Under the pieces are notes generated by a model that was not told the DNA's origin, did not search any database, and worked only from the letters and a program-made list of their open reading frames with translations. From Sphaerothrix gracilis (GTDB lineage Bacteria > Cyanobacteriota > Cyanobacteriia > Phormidesmidales > Phormidesmidaceae): a stretch of DNA of 64,000 nucleotides. Location: contig NZ_JASATW010000018.1 of the NCBI RefSeq assembly GCF_030405905.1, forward strand, positions 1-64,000. The letters run 5' to 3'. Shown piece after piece: positions 8,173 to 17,182 of the stretch; the stretch's first letter is position 1, and each line of letters begins with the position of its first letter. The position numbers were made by a program, and so were the translations under genes.

Positions 8173-9411
8173 TTAAGAACTAGATACGGTCATCTGCTTG
8201 AGTCCCTGCTTCAGGCGCGTCGCCGTCGCCGGATCGGTTTTTTCGTAAATTGCAATGGCCTGCTGGAATGCTTGCTGGCTCTCCGGCAGCTTGCCCAGCT
8301 TAAACAAAGCCACGCCCAGATTTTGATGGGCCTCCGCGTAATTTGGCTGTAGCGCGATCGCCTGTCGGTAAGCACCTATAGCCGATTCTAAATAGCTATA
8401 GCCTCGTACTCGGTAAGCTAGGCCCAAATTGTAATGGGCGATCGCTAAGCTAGCATCAACCGCAATTGCTTTTTGGAAGCAGTCAATTGCTAGCTCTGGC
8501 TGCTGCTGGGCCAGGTAGACAGCGCCTAGGTTGAGGATGGCCCCTAGCTTCAGCTTGGCCAAAATGGGCTGGGCGATCGCCTGCTCATAGTGCGCCGCTG
8601 CGCCGCTTAGATCTTGCAGGTGGCGATGAGCTAGCCCTAAATGATAGTGCAGCTCGTACAGCGTCAGCGCCTCTGTTGCGGCTGCCGGAGCCTGAGCGGC
8701 TGCGAGTCCTCGATTTAGCAGCTCTATTCCCTGCTGCCAATCTCCCGCCTGACCGTAGAGCGCGCCCAGCTTGTTGTAGGCATAGGCATCCTGGGGCTGC
8801 GCCGCCAAGTAGCCCGCTAGAATCTCTCTGGCCCGGTTAAACTTGTCTGCAGCCGCGATCGCCTCAGCGGTGTAGCCTTCATGCCAAATGGCAGCTTGGG
8901 GCCAGTCAGCGACCTGCCAGTGAGTCTCCTGGGCCAAAATGGCCTGAACGCTGTGGTCTATGGTTTCGTGATAGGGGCGATCGAAGCGGATATCGGCCCG
9001 ATTGCGAAACAACCGCGAAACCAGCGTATAAGGTGACTGGCTCGCCCCTACCTCTCGGCGCAGCAGGTTAAGAACGAGGACAGGCTCTAACGAGAAGCCG
9101 TTAAGGGTTTGGCCTTGTAGTAGACGTTTGATCTGAGCCGCCGCCTGAGGCATTAGGGCTTCATCGCCGTCAAGGACAAGCACCCAGTCCTGCGTTGCTT
9201 TGGCGAGAGAAAAATTGCGCGCGGCGGCAAAGTCATTCTGCCAGCTAAAAGAGTAGACCTGCGCCCCTAAACTTTCAGCGACCTGGACAGTCTCATCCGT
9301 CGAACCTGTATCCACCACAATGATTTCATCAGCCAGTTGCTCAACGCTGCTGAGGCAGCGGCCAATCCGGGCAGCCTCGTTTTTGACAATCATGCAGAGG
9401 GACAAAGCCAT
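8173..9411 (-). CDS. Family 2 glycosyltransferase with C-terminal TPR repeats
   Basis: 412 residues. The N-terminal GT-A domain begins MALSLCMIVKNEA, with a VVDTGSTDET nucleotide-binding stretch and the DGDEA metal-binding (DXD-like) motif near residue 80, typical of the SPBc2/WaaE-like GT2 group. Residues about 190-410 form several TPR repeats (for example AHYNLGLAYRVRGY and AEAHQNLGVALFKLG). It probably transfers a sugar to a glycan or protein in the cytoplasm; the substrate is unknown. The start ATG is supported by homology to the usual MISLCMIVKNE beginning. Confidence 0.85.
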   Translation of the reverse strand: MALSLCMIVKNEAARIGRCLSSVEQLADEIIVVDTGSTDETVQVAESLGAQVYSFSWQNDFAAARNFSLAKATQDWVLVLDGDEALMPQAAAQIKRLLQGQTLNGFSLEPVLVLNLLRREVGASQSPYTLVSRLFRNRADIRFDRPYHETIDHSVQAILAQETHWQVADWPQAAIWHEGYTAEAIAAADKFNRAREILAGYLAAQPQDAYAYNKLGALYGQAGDWQQGIELLNRGLAAAQAPAAATEALTLYELHYHLGLAHRHLQDLSGAAAHYEQAIAQPILAKLKLGAILNLGAVYLAQQQPELAIDCFQKAIAVDASLAIAHYNLGLAYRVRGYSYLESAIGAYRQAIALQPNYAEAHQNLGVALFKLGKLPESQQAFQQAIAIYEKTDPATATRLKQGLKQMTVSSS

Positions 9412-9709
9412 AGGTAGAAATGACGGGCGATCGCCGCAATAACGTCTCAGCCAGAAAAGCAGCCCTATTAGCCCGCTAATCCGGATGCCAACTTTTCCCG
9501 ATCCAGTGTATACCCCAGCTCGTCAAATCAGGCTGTCTATCAAAAGTGATGGCCAAACCAGCCGTGGTTGATACCGACCTGCTGCTTTGGACTGAGCGAG
9601 AGCAAAAACCGCCTCTGACAGATATTCCTATGGACAGAGAATATTAGCCACCCCATTTACTTTCCTTAATATTCTCGTTAAGATTATTAATATATATGAA
9701 GCCACTCTC

Positions 9710-10264
9710 ATGCACTCCTCACCTATGTCTATTACCTCTTTAGCAACTCGTGTCTTTAAGCCCAACGTCAGCCCCAACTTCTGGAACCAAACGACTTGGG
9801 CCATCCTACGGGTCGTCATCGGCGTTGTCATGGTTCACAACGGTCAGGACAAACTGGCCAATATCGAAAGCTTCGCTCAGGCTTATGTGGCCTATCTCGG
9901 CCTGCCGTTTCCCATCTTTCTCAGCTACGTTGCCGCCTTCACTGAGCTCATTGGCGCACCTTTAGTTGCGTTTGGTTTCCTCACTCGCCCAGCGGCTTTG
10001 GGACTCTTCTCTACCATGTGCGTGGCGATGTACCACCACGTCTCAGTAGCGGGCCTCAGCTTGCCCTATCTGGAACTCTCTGCCATCTACGCAGCTTCCT
10101 TTCTGTTCTTCTTTGTCAACGGCGCAGGTCTGTTCTCAGTTGATGCGCTGCTAGCCAACTGGTTAGACACCTCGGCCCTCTCCGCCCGCGCGAAGCAGAT
10201 CATGCGTTTAGAGAGCGCTTATCAGGCCAGCACCGAACCAGAGACTGCCGATACGGCTGCTTAG
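9710..10264 (+). CDS. DoxX family membrane protein
   Basis: 184 residues with four hydrophobic helices. The family signature is present: ILRVVIGVVMVHNGQDKLA in helix 1, then AAFTELIGAPLVAFGFLTRPAA. DoxX-like proteins are small inner-membrane proteins of uncertain function, sometimes linked to thiosulfate or redox metabolism. No clear Shine-Dalgarno precedes the first ATG, and an in-frame ATG at 9725 (MSITSLATR) is an equally good start. The 300 bp upstream contains no other gene. Confidence 0.85.
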   Translation: MHSSPMSITSLATRVFKPNVSPNFWNQTTWAILRVVIGVVMVHNGQDKLANIESFAQAYVAYLGLPFPIFLSYVAAFTELIGAPLVAFGFLTRPAALGLFSTMCVAMYHHVSVAGLSLPYLELSAIYAASFLFFFVNGAGLFSVDALLANWLDTSALSARAKQIMRLESAYQASTEPETADTAA

Positions 10265-10327
10265 TAAAGCGCATTTACGTTCGATTCTGAGTAGTTTCAG
10301 GCTTGAGCCTGCTCAGCTAAAACCGGT

Positions 10328-10356
10328 TGAGGACGGTGTTCGTAGCACCGTCCTCA
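10328..10356 (-). terminator. Terminator hairpin between doxX-like gene and argH
   Basis: Perfect 11-bp arms TGAGGACGGTG (10328-10338) and CACCGTCCTCA (10346-10356) with a 7-nt loop. On the minus strand it is followed shortly by TTTT, so it fits the end of argH. It may also stop the converging transcript. Confidence 0.7.
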
Positions 10357-10427
10357 TCCTGTCAGGAGGTGAGGCGGCGGGAGCCGCGTCTTTCGACTAA
10401 ATCAGTGCCTAGTTTGTCTAACCAGGC

Positions 10428-11822
10428 TCATGACTGCATTTTAGCCGCTGCCGCTGCGATCGCCTGCCGCACCTGCTCGAAGCCAGTGCCGCCATAGCTA
10501 TTGCGAGCCGCGACAACCTGATGGGGCGCGATCGCCTCGTAGATATCCGCCTCAAAAGCCGGATGGAGGGTCTGCCACTCTTCCAGGGTCAGATCTTTCA
10601 AAAGCTTGCCAGCCGCCAGCGACGTTTTCACCACTTTGCCCACCAGGTTGTAAGCCTCGCGGAAAGGAACGCCTTTGCCCGCTAGATAGTCAGCCACGTC
10701 TGTTGCATTAGAAAAGTCTTCAGCAACGGCCTGGGTCAGCCGCTGGGGCCGAAACTCCAGTCCTTCCTGCAGCAGAATCGTCATAGCACGCAGACAAGTT
10801 TGCGTCGTCTTGACGGTATCAAACAGAGCTTCCTTATCTTCCTGCAGGTCTTTGTTATAGGCCAAAGGGAGTCCCTTCATCATCACCAGCAGTCCCTGCA
10901 GATGCCCAAAAACCCGCCCGGCTTTACCCCGCACCAGCTCCGGTACATCAGGGTTTTTCTTCTGGGGCATGATGCTGGACCCTGTAGAGCAGCTATCTTT
11001 GAGGGTGACAAAGCGAAACTCTTCTGAGGCCCAAAGAATAATTTCTTCAGATAGGCGAGTCAGGTGCAGCACAATCAGGCTGGCACCGCAGGCAAACTCG
11101 ATGGCAAAGTCGCGATCGCTGACGCCATCGAGACTATTGCTGTAGGGGCGATCGAAGCCTAAAAGCTCAGCCGTGTAGTGGCGATCGATGGGAAAGGTGG
11201 TGCCGGCTAAAGCGCCACAGCCCAGGGGGGAAATATTCACCCGCTTTAAAATATCGCCTAGGCGCTCCCAGTCCCGCTGAGCCATTTCAAAATAGGCTAG
11301 CAGGTGATGGGCCAAGCTCAACGGCTGTGCCCGCTGCAGGTGGGTGTAGCCCGGAATTAAGGTTTCAACATGCTGCTGAGCCTGCTGTAGCAGAGCTTGC
11401 TGAAACTCTCTCAGGAGGGTACGAATTGTCTGAATTTGCGATCGCAGGTATAGCCGCGTGTCGGTGCCCACCTGATCGTTGCGGGAGCGGGCCGTATGCA
11501 GCTTTTTGCCCACATCTCCCACGATCTGGGTTAGCCGATGCTCTACCGCAAAATGGACATCTTCATCGTCAACGCCTGGCTGTAGCTGCCCCTGACGATA
11601 TTCCTCTAAGACCTGAGCCAGCCCTTGTACAAGCTGCTGACCCTCCGCAGCGGAAATAATGCCCGTTTTAGCCAGCATTTTGGCATGGGCCTGGGAGCCA
11701 GCAATATCGTACTCAATCAGGTTGATGTCAAAGCCAATGCTGGCATTGAACTCAGCAATCTCAGGATGTAAAGCCGACTCAAATCGCTGGCTCCAAGTTG
11801 AGGAAGAAGGGGATGTACTCAA
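10428..11822 (-). CDS. argH: Argininosuccinate lyase
   Basis: 464 residues, the standard length. It catalyses argininosuccinate to arginine plus fumarate, the last step of arginine synthesis, as a cytoplasmic homotetramer of the fumarase/aspartase superfamily. The superfamily signature GSSIMPQKKNPD is intact near residue 280. So are the TARSRNDQV segment, with residues for substrate binding, and the TGYTHLQ-like GYTHLQRAQP segment carrying the catalytic His. The partner enzyme ArgG is encoded separately at 59284. No operon partner is adjacent. Confidence 0.97.
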   Translation of the reverse strand: MSTSPSSSTWSQRFESALHPEIAEFNASIGFDINLIEYDIAGSQAHAKMLAKTGIISAAEGQQLVQGLAQVLEEYRQGQLQPGVDDEDVHFAVEHRLTQIVGDVGKKLHTARSRNDQVGTDTRLYLRSQIQTIRTLLREFQQALLQQAQQHVETLIPGYTHLQRAQPLSLAHHLLAYFEMAQRDWERLGDILKRVNISPLGCGALAGTTFPIDRHYTAELLGFDRPYSNSLDGVSDRDFAIEFACGASLIVLHLTRLSEEIILWASEEFRFVTLKDSCSTGSSIMPQKKNPDVPELVRGKAGRVFGHLQGLLVMMKGLPLAYNKDLQEDKEALFDTVKTTQTCLRAMTILLQEGLEFRPQRLTQAVAEDFSNATDVADYLAGKGVPFREAYNLVGKVVKTSLAAGKLLKDLTLEEWQTLHPAFEADIYEAIAPHQVVAARNSYGGTGFEQVRQAIAAAAAKMQS

Positions 11823-11878
11823 GGTCTCTAGATTCCTAAGCGGTTAACCACCTCACAGAATATAGCAGCCCTGTTTAC

Positions 11879-12184
11879 TTAGTTATAGGTTGTCATGCCG
11901 CGAATTAAATATCCGATGACAATACCGATGATCAAAGCCCAAATCTGGCCTGACTGGTAGAAAGTGCTAAAAGCGTTGCCAAAGTCACCTAAGACATCTT
12001 GATCAAACTGTTGGGCAATGACCGCTGACTCAGGCCGGAAAGAGAGGTCACTAGCCATAGGAGTAGGCTGGATAAAGGCGATCGCCGGAACTTCAGAATT
12101 CCAACCATCGCTGACGGCGGGGAGGGGGCTGAGCTGTGAGGGGACAGCCGCAGCACTTTCACGCAGAACTAACTGTTTCAGCAT
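11879..12184 (-). CDS. Small single-pass membrane protein, hypothetical
   Basis: 101 residues if translation starts at the ATG at 12184 (MLKQLVLRE), which has GGAG at the right distance. An upstream in-frame start at 12223 would add 13 residues without a clear ribosome site. The C-terminus is a hydrophobic helix (IWALIIGIVIGYLIRG) followed by a short tail; the middle is low-complexity. No family recognised. It lies 84 bp downstream of the AMIN amidase on the same strand and may be cotranscribed. Confidence 0.6.
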   Translation of the reverse strand: MLKQLVLRESAAAVPSQLSPLPAVSDGWNSEVPAIAFIQPTPMASDLSFRPESAVIAQQFDQDVLGDFGNAFSTFYQSGQIWALIIGIVIGYLIRGMTTYN

Positions 12185-12267
12185 AGACAGGTCTCCAGCA
12201 GCATAGAAGGGATACAACCCCAAACTATACAGCAGAAATTTCGAGATGATCCGGGTTTGACTCGGGG

Positions 12268-13806
12268 CTAGCGCAAATAGGTATTCACATATTGCAAAAT
12301 ACCGTCAGCAATTCCCTGGGCCATCCGCTCGCGCCAGCCGGGATCTGCCAGTAGAGGAGCATCTTGGGCACCCGTAACAAAGCCAACTTCTAGCAGGACA
12401 GCAGGCATGGAGGTATTGCGAATCACGTAGAAACGGGCTTGTCGCACCCCCCGATCATTGAGGCCCCCCGCTGCCAGCATACTGGTGTGCATGATCCGGG
12501 CTAAACGCAGCCCAGCATCAGAATAATAATAGGTTTCGGTGCCGTTTACCTCCGGGCGGCTGAGGCTGATGGCATTGGCGTGAATGCTGACAAACAAGTC
12601 CGCATCAGCCCGCTCTGCAATTTGCACCCTGGGTTCTAGATCGAGGGTGACATCCTGTTCGCGGGTCATCACTACGCTGACGCCGTTTTGCTCCAAAATT
12701 TCCCGCACTCTCAGCGAAATCGGAAAGATCACCATCTTTTCTTGCAAACCGCCGCGGCCCACCGCCCCTGGATCGCGGCCTCCATGTCCTGGATCAAGGG
12801 TGATAACAACGCGCCCCTGCTGGGCGGGTAGGGGGCTGACAACGGGCGGTGTCACCGTCGGTGGAATGGCAGGCGGGTTGGGGCGAGGGGGAATAACAGG
12901 TGCCTGGGGTGCCGGCGGCACGGGGATGGGTTCAGTTTGAGTGCTGGCAGTCGATGAAGGGTTAGAAGCGCCGGGGCGATCGCCAATTGAGTTAATCGAA
13001 ACCCCAGCAGGCGGCACGATAATAATGCCGCCCAGATTAGTCGTGTTAATTTGCCAGTCGGGGCTGCCAGCAGCTAAATCTAAGGTGATCTGAGCACTCG
13101 GCGGCGAGGTCTGCTGCTGGGTAATCTGCCAGCTACGGATACTGTAGCGATTGTTGGGCAGGTCTTGAGCCGAGAGACTGGCGGCGATCGCCGTATTGGG
13201 CAGGTCAATCGTAATTTGACGGTCATCGCGCCGTCCGCTGCGCTGCACCTGAATATCCGGTACCTGTCCGCGGGTCCGCACGAAGAAGCCATCCGGAGTT
13301 GCAGTCACCGATTCTAGTCGGGTCGCCGCTCCAGCTGCTGGCTGACCGCTGACGGTATTGGGCGAAGGCCCAGCCGCAGTCGCTGGCGGCGGTGACGCCT
13401 GCGCGGCAACTCGCTCCGGCGTCGGTAGCTGCACCACCCACTGATTGGCCCGCTGTCCCCGCACCTGTACCTGCTGCGGATCGACCGTATAGCCTGCATC
13501 CAGCTCAATCACCAGGCGGGCGGTTTGCTCGTTGAACTGTCCGGCCCGGACTTCGCGGATAGCCCCGCCGACCGGCTGGCGAGACGTGGGACTGCCTAAA
13601 ACCGTATTGGGCAAGTCGATTACTATCCGGGTGGGATTAAAAATGAGCTGGGCACGCGGTTGAACACCAACGTCGGTTGTAAAGACTAGCTGATTCTCGC
13701 GGGCATCAAAGCGCCAGTACTGTAACCGAGCTGCCTCAGCGGGAAGGGTAACGACGAGTGCGCTAGCAGCTCCTAGAGCGCTCGGTATTAGCCAATTAAA
13801 TCGCAA
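12268..13806 (-). CDS. N-acetylmuramoyl-L-alanine amidase with AMIN domains
   Basis: 512 residues. A signal peptide (residues 1-26, ending AEA) exports it to the periplasm. Two AMIN-type beta domains (about 27-130 and 160-260) bind peptidoglycan. They are followed by a Pro-rich linker and a C-terminal Amidase_3 zinc domain with DPGHGGRDPGA (zinc His), a Glu after the EKM segment, and SIHANA (second zinc His). It cleaves the amide between MurNAc and the stem peptide, as AmiC does during daughter-cell separation and septal-junction formation in filamentous relatives. A GAGGAGAGAG stretch precedes the start. Confidence 0.92.
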   Translation of the reverse strand: MRFNWLIPSALGAASALVVTLPAEAARLQYWRFDARENQLVFTTDVGVQPRAQLIFNPTRIVIDLPNTVLGSPTSRQPVGGAIREVRAGQFNEQTARLVIELDAGYTVDPQQVQVRGQRANQWVVQLPTPERVAAQASPPPATAAGPSPNTVSGQPAAGAATRLESVTATPDGFFVRTRGQVPDIQVQRSGRRDDRQITIDLPNTAIAASLSAQDLPNNRYSIRSWQITQQQTSPPSAQITLDLAAGSPDWQINTTNLGGIIIVPPAGVSINSIGDRPGASNPSSTASTQTEPIPVPPAPQAPVIPPRPNPPAIPPTVTPPVVSPLPAQQGRVVITLDPGHGGRDPGAVGRGGLQEKMVIFPISLRVREILEQNGVSVVMTREQDVTLDLEPRVQIAERADADLFVSIHANAISLSRPEVNGTETYYYSDAGLRLARIMHTSMLAAGGLNDRGVRQARFYVIRNTSMPAVLLEVGFVTGAQDAPLLADPGWRERMAQGIADGILQYVNTYLR

Positions 13807-14041
13807 ACTGCCTCTCTCTCCTCAATTGCTAGACGCAACTGCAATGACGGTGTGACCGTTAAATCGGTGCCAGGGGATACGCAAATTTGGCCAGTCAGGC
13901 TAGTGTCGCACTTCATTGAAACCTGTGCAATGCCTCGCTACTTGATTCAGGGCTGGCTCTCCCAATTCAGGAGAAACTGGGCAATTATGCTTGCCCATTG
14001 TGCCCTGACTGAGCTAAATTCGCCTATCCCCCCCGACGGGA

Positions 14042-15379
14042 CTAATCCCACAGCCGCCGCCACCAGGGTTCTGGAGCGATCGCAGTGGCTTCAGGCAGTT
14101 TGGCCCGAATCTCGCTGATGTCCCATCCCGTCAGCCGCGCTAGAGTTTGCGCTTCCTGCTCAAAACGCTCCGGCAGCGATCGCTGATAGGCTTCCCCAGC
14201 CGGGCAGTCCATCTCGCCCGTATAGGGATGACGCAGGATGTAGCGTCCTTGGAAAAACTGCTGGTTTGAGGTGGACTGAAAGATCAGATCTTCGGGAAAC
14301 TTGTCGCGGGTGTAGCGAACATGCAGTCGGGTCACAAAAGCGCGGCTCGTAGGGCCAGGGCGAAAGCGATCGCTCGGCTGGCTCAGCCAAAAAACACCCG
14401 CTTGACGCAGTTCCTCCGGGGACAGCGGATCTGCCGCACAGGGATCACAGCCCGCCATGTTCCAGGCATATTCTAGAAACGCTACGTTGCGGCCCTCTCG
14501 CTCATAGGCCGTCTGAAACATGGCCTGATAAAAGTCGCCAAACTCTTCTTTAACAAACACCGGAATTTCGGCATCAGAAGGTACATTCACAGTGCGATAG
14601 TTGGTCAGTTCCGCCTGCCCCTCCGGCGTGATGATATAAACCACTAAGTCCTGCGCGGCCTGAGCGTTAATCATGCCTAAGCGAATTGGCAACATGAAGC
14701 GGGGCGACTCGTACGCCATTTGCAGCGGGCGCAGCGACTGAAAGCCAGCGCGATCGAACTCTTCCAAGTTCACCTTAGCTACAAAAAACTTCATCCCCTG
14801 GCGAATATAGGGCCGCAGCAGCTCGCTGGCACCGGGGGGAATGCGATAGTTGTTTTGACGCAGCCAGGTTTCTAGCCCGTCCGACTCGCGGGCGCTGAGA
14901 ATCACGATGTCGTACTCACCGACCGTAAAGCTCGACTCAACCGTCACCCCTAGCACCTCATCCTCTGCCTGCTCTGCGACAGCATTGTTGGCTCGCTGCA
15001 GCAGGGCATCCGCAGCAGGCGCATAAACCAGCGGCGGGCGGCAGGGGTCGGGGTCAAAATACTCCACTAGGCGCGGGGCGCTGAAGGCGTCTAATCGCTC
15101 CACAATTGCTGGCTCACCCACGTTTACCTGTTCTTCTGCCAATACGGTGGGGACAGGAACCACCATGGCAAAATCAGTTACCTCTCCCTGATAGTCATTC
15201 GCCATCGTCAGTACCGTGCGATCGCCATCGCGGGCAATAATCACCTGTGAGGCTTGGTTATAGAGGCTAGTGTCGGCTTTGGCAACGTAAAAGCCGCAAA
15301 AGGCCCAGGCACTCGGCGCCAACCCCAGAAAAAAAGCGATCGCCGCTAAGCTTAGAAAAAGAGAACGCCAGCGATTCAT
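14042..15379 (-). CDS. DUF2330 domain secreted protein
   Basis: 445 residues from the ATG at 15379 (MNRWRSLF), which has GGAG 6 nt upstream; an in-frame GTG at 15394 is less likely. A signal peptide ends near AWA, and the mature protein begins CGFYVAKADTSLYNQAS, the usual opening of DUF2330. Function unknown. It lies 53 bp downstream of an RnfD-like membrane gene on the same strand. That pairing recurs in cyanobacteria to my knowledge and suggests joint action at the membrane. Confidence 0.85.
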   Translation of the reverse strand: MNRWRSLFLSLAAIAFFLGLAPSAWAFCGFYVAKADTSLYNQASQVIIARDGDRTVLTMANDYQGEVTDFAMVVPVPTVLAEEQVNVGEPAIVERLDAFSAPRLVEYFDPDPCRPPLVYAPAADALLQRANNAVAEQAEDEVLGVTVESSFTVGEYDIVILSARESDGLETWLRQNNYRIPPGASELLRPYIRQGMKFFVAKVNLEEFDRAGFQSLRPLQMAYESPRFMLPIRLGMINAQAAQDLVVYIITPEGQAELTNYRTVNVPSDAEIPVFVKEEFGDFYQAMFQTAYEREGRNVAFLEYAWNMAGCDPCAADPLSPEELRQAGVFWLSQPSDRFRPGPTSRAFVTRLHVRYTRDKFPEDLIFQSTSNQQFFQGRYILRHPYTGEMDCPAGEAYQRSLPERFEQEAQTLARLTGWDISEIRAKLPEATAIAPEPWWRRLWD

Positions 15380-15432
15380 AACTCCAACTCCCACTGCAAA
15401 ACTTCCTACTTACTTGCAACCTGCTACTCGTC

Positions 15433-16299
15433 TTAATTTCCCTCCAGCAGGGCGGCTGATCGTGTCCCTGCCTGCCATTCAAACCGCTGAGCGCTCCACA
15501 GACGATCCAGCAGCAACGTACCAGGAGAAACAATAAACAAGGCCCAGAAAACGGCGTCCGGCTGATAGAAATAATTACGTAGAACAAAAGTAAGCACAGC
15601 GATCGCACTGGCCCACAGCAGCCGCGCCGCTCTGGCATTAGGAATTGAGCGCGGATCGGTCACCATGAACAGCGCAAACAGCAGCAGGGAGCCGCTCATC
15701 AGTCGGTGGGCCAAGACATCCCAAGTCCAGCCCAAATAGACGTTGCGCAGCGCTTCCAGCAGCGTGTAGCTGCCCAAAAAAGCCACCGTTGTATCCCAGC
15801 GACCTACCCGCTTCAGCACTAAACCGCCTGCCCCTAAAAAGATCAGGCCGTACCACATATCTTCGCCCCACTGCCCCGGCGAAACCCAGGCATCCTGGGT
15901 CAGCAGCAGCACTGCAATAATGCCAAAGTTGGCCGGATTGAAAAAATGCTTATCCTCGGTTTTAAGCAAAAACTTGCTGGCGATCGCTAAGCTGCTAGCT
16001 AAAGCCATCGTGCTGAGGTGATCGACTCGCAGTAGTAAACTCAGGCCCAGAGCAGTAATCAGGGGGCTGCGCCAGTTGAGCTGAAGATGAGATGCTTTGG
16101 GCTGAGCCGATTGCTCGTTGAGACTGCTGGGCTGCAGCCAGCGACTCTGCAGCAGTGACAGCAGCCCCTGCGTGCTCAAACAGGTCACGGCGGCGATCGC
16201 CACCATCTCTGGTCGCAGAGTCCAGTCTCGTAGGGCTATCCCCAAGACTAAGAAGAGACTCAAAAACAAAATTTGGTAATCACGGGCATCGCGTAGCAA
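15433..16299 (-). CDS. RnfD/NqrB-like membrane protein, solitary
   Basis: 288 residues with about nine hydrophobic helices. Sequence features match the RnfD/NqrB family: HFFNPANFG, then FMVTDPRSIPN. In true Rnf and Nqr complexes this subunit carries covalent FMN on a conserved Thr in an SGAT-like motif; no such motif is evident here. No other Rnf subunit is encoded nearby, so it is unlikely to be part of a full Rnf complex. It is probably cotranscribed with the DUF2330 gene. Confidence 0.8.
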   Translation of the reverse strand: MLRDARDYQILFLSLFLVLGIALRDWTLRPEMVAIAAVTCLSTQGLLSLLQSRWLQPSSLNEQSAQPKASHLQLNWRSPLITALGLSLLLRVDHLSTMALASSLAIASKFLLKTEDKHFFNPANFGIIAVLLLTQDAWVSPGQWGEDMWYGLIFLGAGGLVLKRVGRWDTTVAFLGSYTLLEALRNVYLGWTWDVLAHRLMSGSLLLFALFMVTDPRSIPNARAARLLWASAIAVLTFVLRNYFYQPDAVFWALFIVSPGTLLLDRLWSAQRFEWQAGTRSAALLEGN

Positions 16300-16436
16300 G
16301 GGTTTACCTCCTTTGCCAGCTAACGTTGCCCCTAGTATGGCTATTCAATTGGGAAAATAGGTCAGAGTTTCAGGTTCTGTAACGAAGCCGAGATGCATCA
16401 GAATGACCACTACCATAGACGCTGTTGACGCTCGCT

Positions 16437-16910
16437 CTAGGTCAACGCCGAGGTAGGTAACTGCCAGCAGGGAGAGGGGACGCTAGCGGGCATCTCTTGC
16501 AAAAGCCACTGGGTGGGTTCCCAACCGGAAGCAATCCAGCAAGAACCATCAAAGACAGAAGCTTCCCCGCCGCGATCATTGAAGCTAAAAAAGGCCCCTG
16601 AAGCGGTATTAGTGCCTAAAAATAAAACTTTGGGTGAGTCCAGATGAAACTGACCAAAACCTTGATTGAAGTGAAGCTGTATTTGATTAGCCCGGTCTAG
16701 GTAAACCGCCTCAACCGCGTGGAGGTTAAAGGCTAAATTCGGCAAGTTGCACAGCACTTCACCCCTGACCGTCCCCTGAACAAGCTGCCTTGGCCCAAAC
16801 CGATAAAAAAACTTGAAATTAGCCATTCGCAAACGCTTCCGAGAGCGATCGCGTTTAAACCAGCCTTGATTCTGCACTAAATTGAGCTTGTTTACCTGCA
16901 TGGTATTCAT
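16437..16910 (-). CDS. Hypothetical protein, beta-rich
   Basis: 157 residues from the first ATG; an internal ATG at 16826 (MANFKFFYRFG) has a better GGAAG and would give 129 residues. The sequence is beta-rich with motifs such as GTVRGEVLCNLPNL, FLGTNTASGAFFSFND and WIASGWEPTQWLLQE. No signal peptide or membrane helix. I do not recognise the family. The gene is intact and isolated. Confidence 0.6.
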   Translation of the reverse strand: MNTMQVNKLNLVQNQGWFKRDRSRKRLRMANFKFFYRFGPRQLVQGTVRGEVLCNLPNLAFNLHAVEAVYLDRANQIQLHFNQGFGQFHLDSPKVLFLGTNTASGAFFSFNDRGGEASVFDGSCWIASGWEPTQWLLQEMPASVPSPCWQLPTSALT

Positions 16911-17182
16911 TAACTGAAGCGAAAAATTTTAGAGTCGCTTTTAGGCCAAATTGCCTAACTTTTGCGCAATTTGAGACTTGCCCTTGTCAGCCGGTAAAAC
17001 TACGGCTTTTGCCCCTAAGCCTGATTCTTCAAAAGATTTGCAGATACAGCCCGTAGTCATATATACGGATATGTCTCTAATCAGCGTAAGAGATCTAAAT
17101 AGTGGATCTGGGTGTAAACCCAGAATCTTTATCAGTCCTTTGCAAATATTTAGAAATTATCTCTGAGATCGCGACTGTCTTG

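Noticed and set aside
12246..12262. T-arm-like GGGTTTGACTC near the amidase stop
   Set aside because: Stem does not pair as a tRNA T-arm and no acceptor or anticodon arm is nearby.
13852..14118. 88-codon plus-strand ORF between amidase and DUF2330 genes
   Set aside because: Runs into the end of the DUF2330 gene on the other strand; no homology or ribosome site.
16978..17166. 62-codon plus-strand ORF
   Set aside because: No recognisable features or ribosome site; overlaps only AT-rich spacer.
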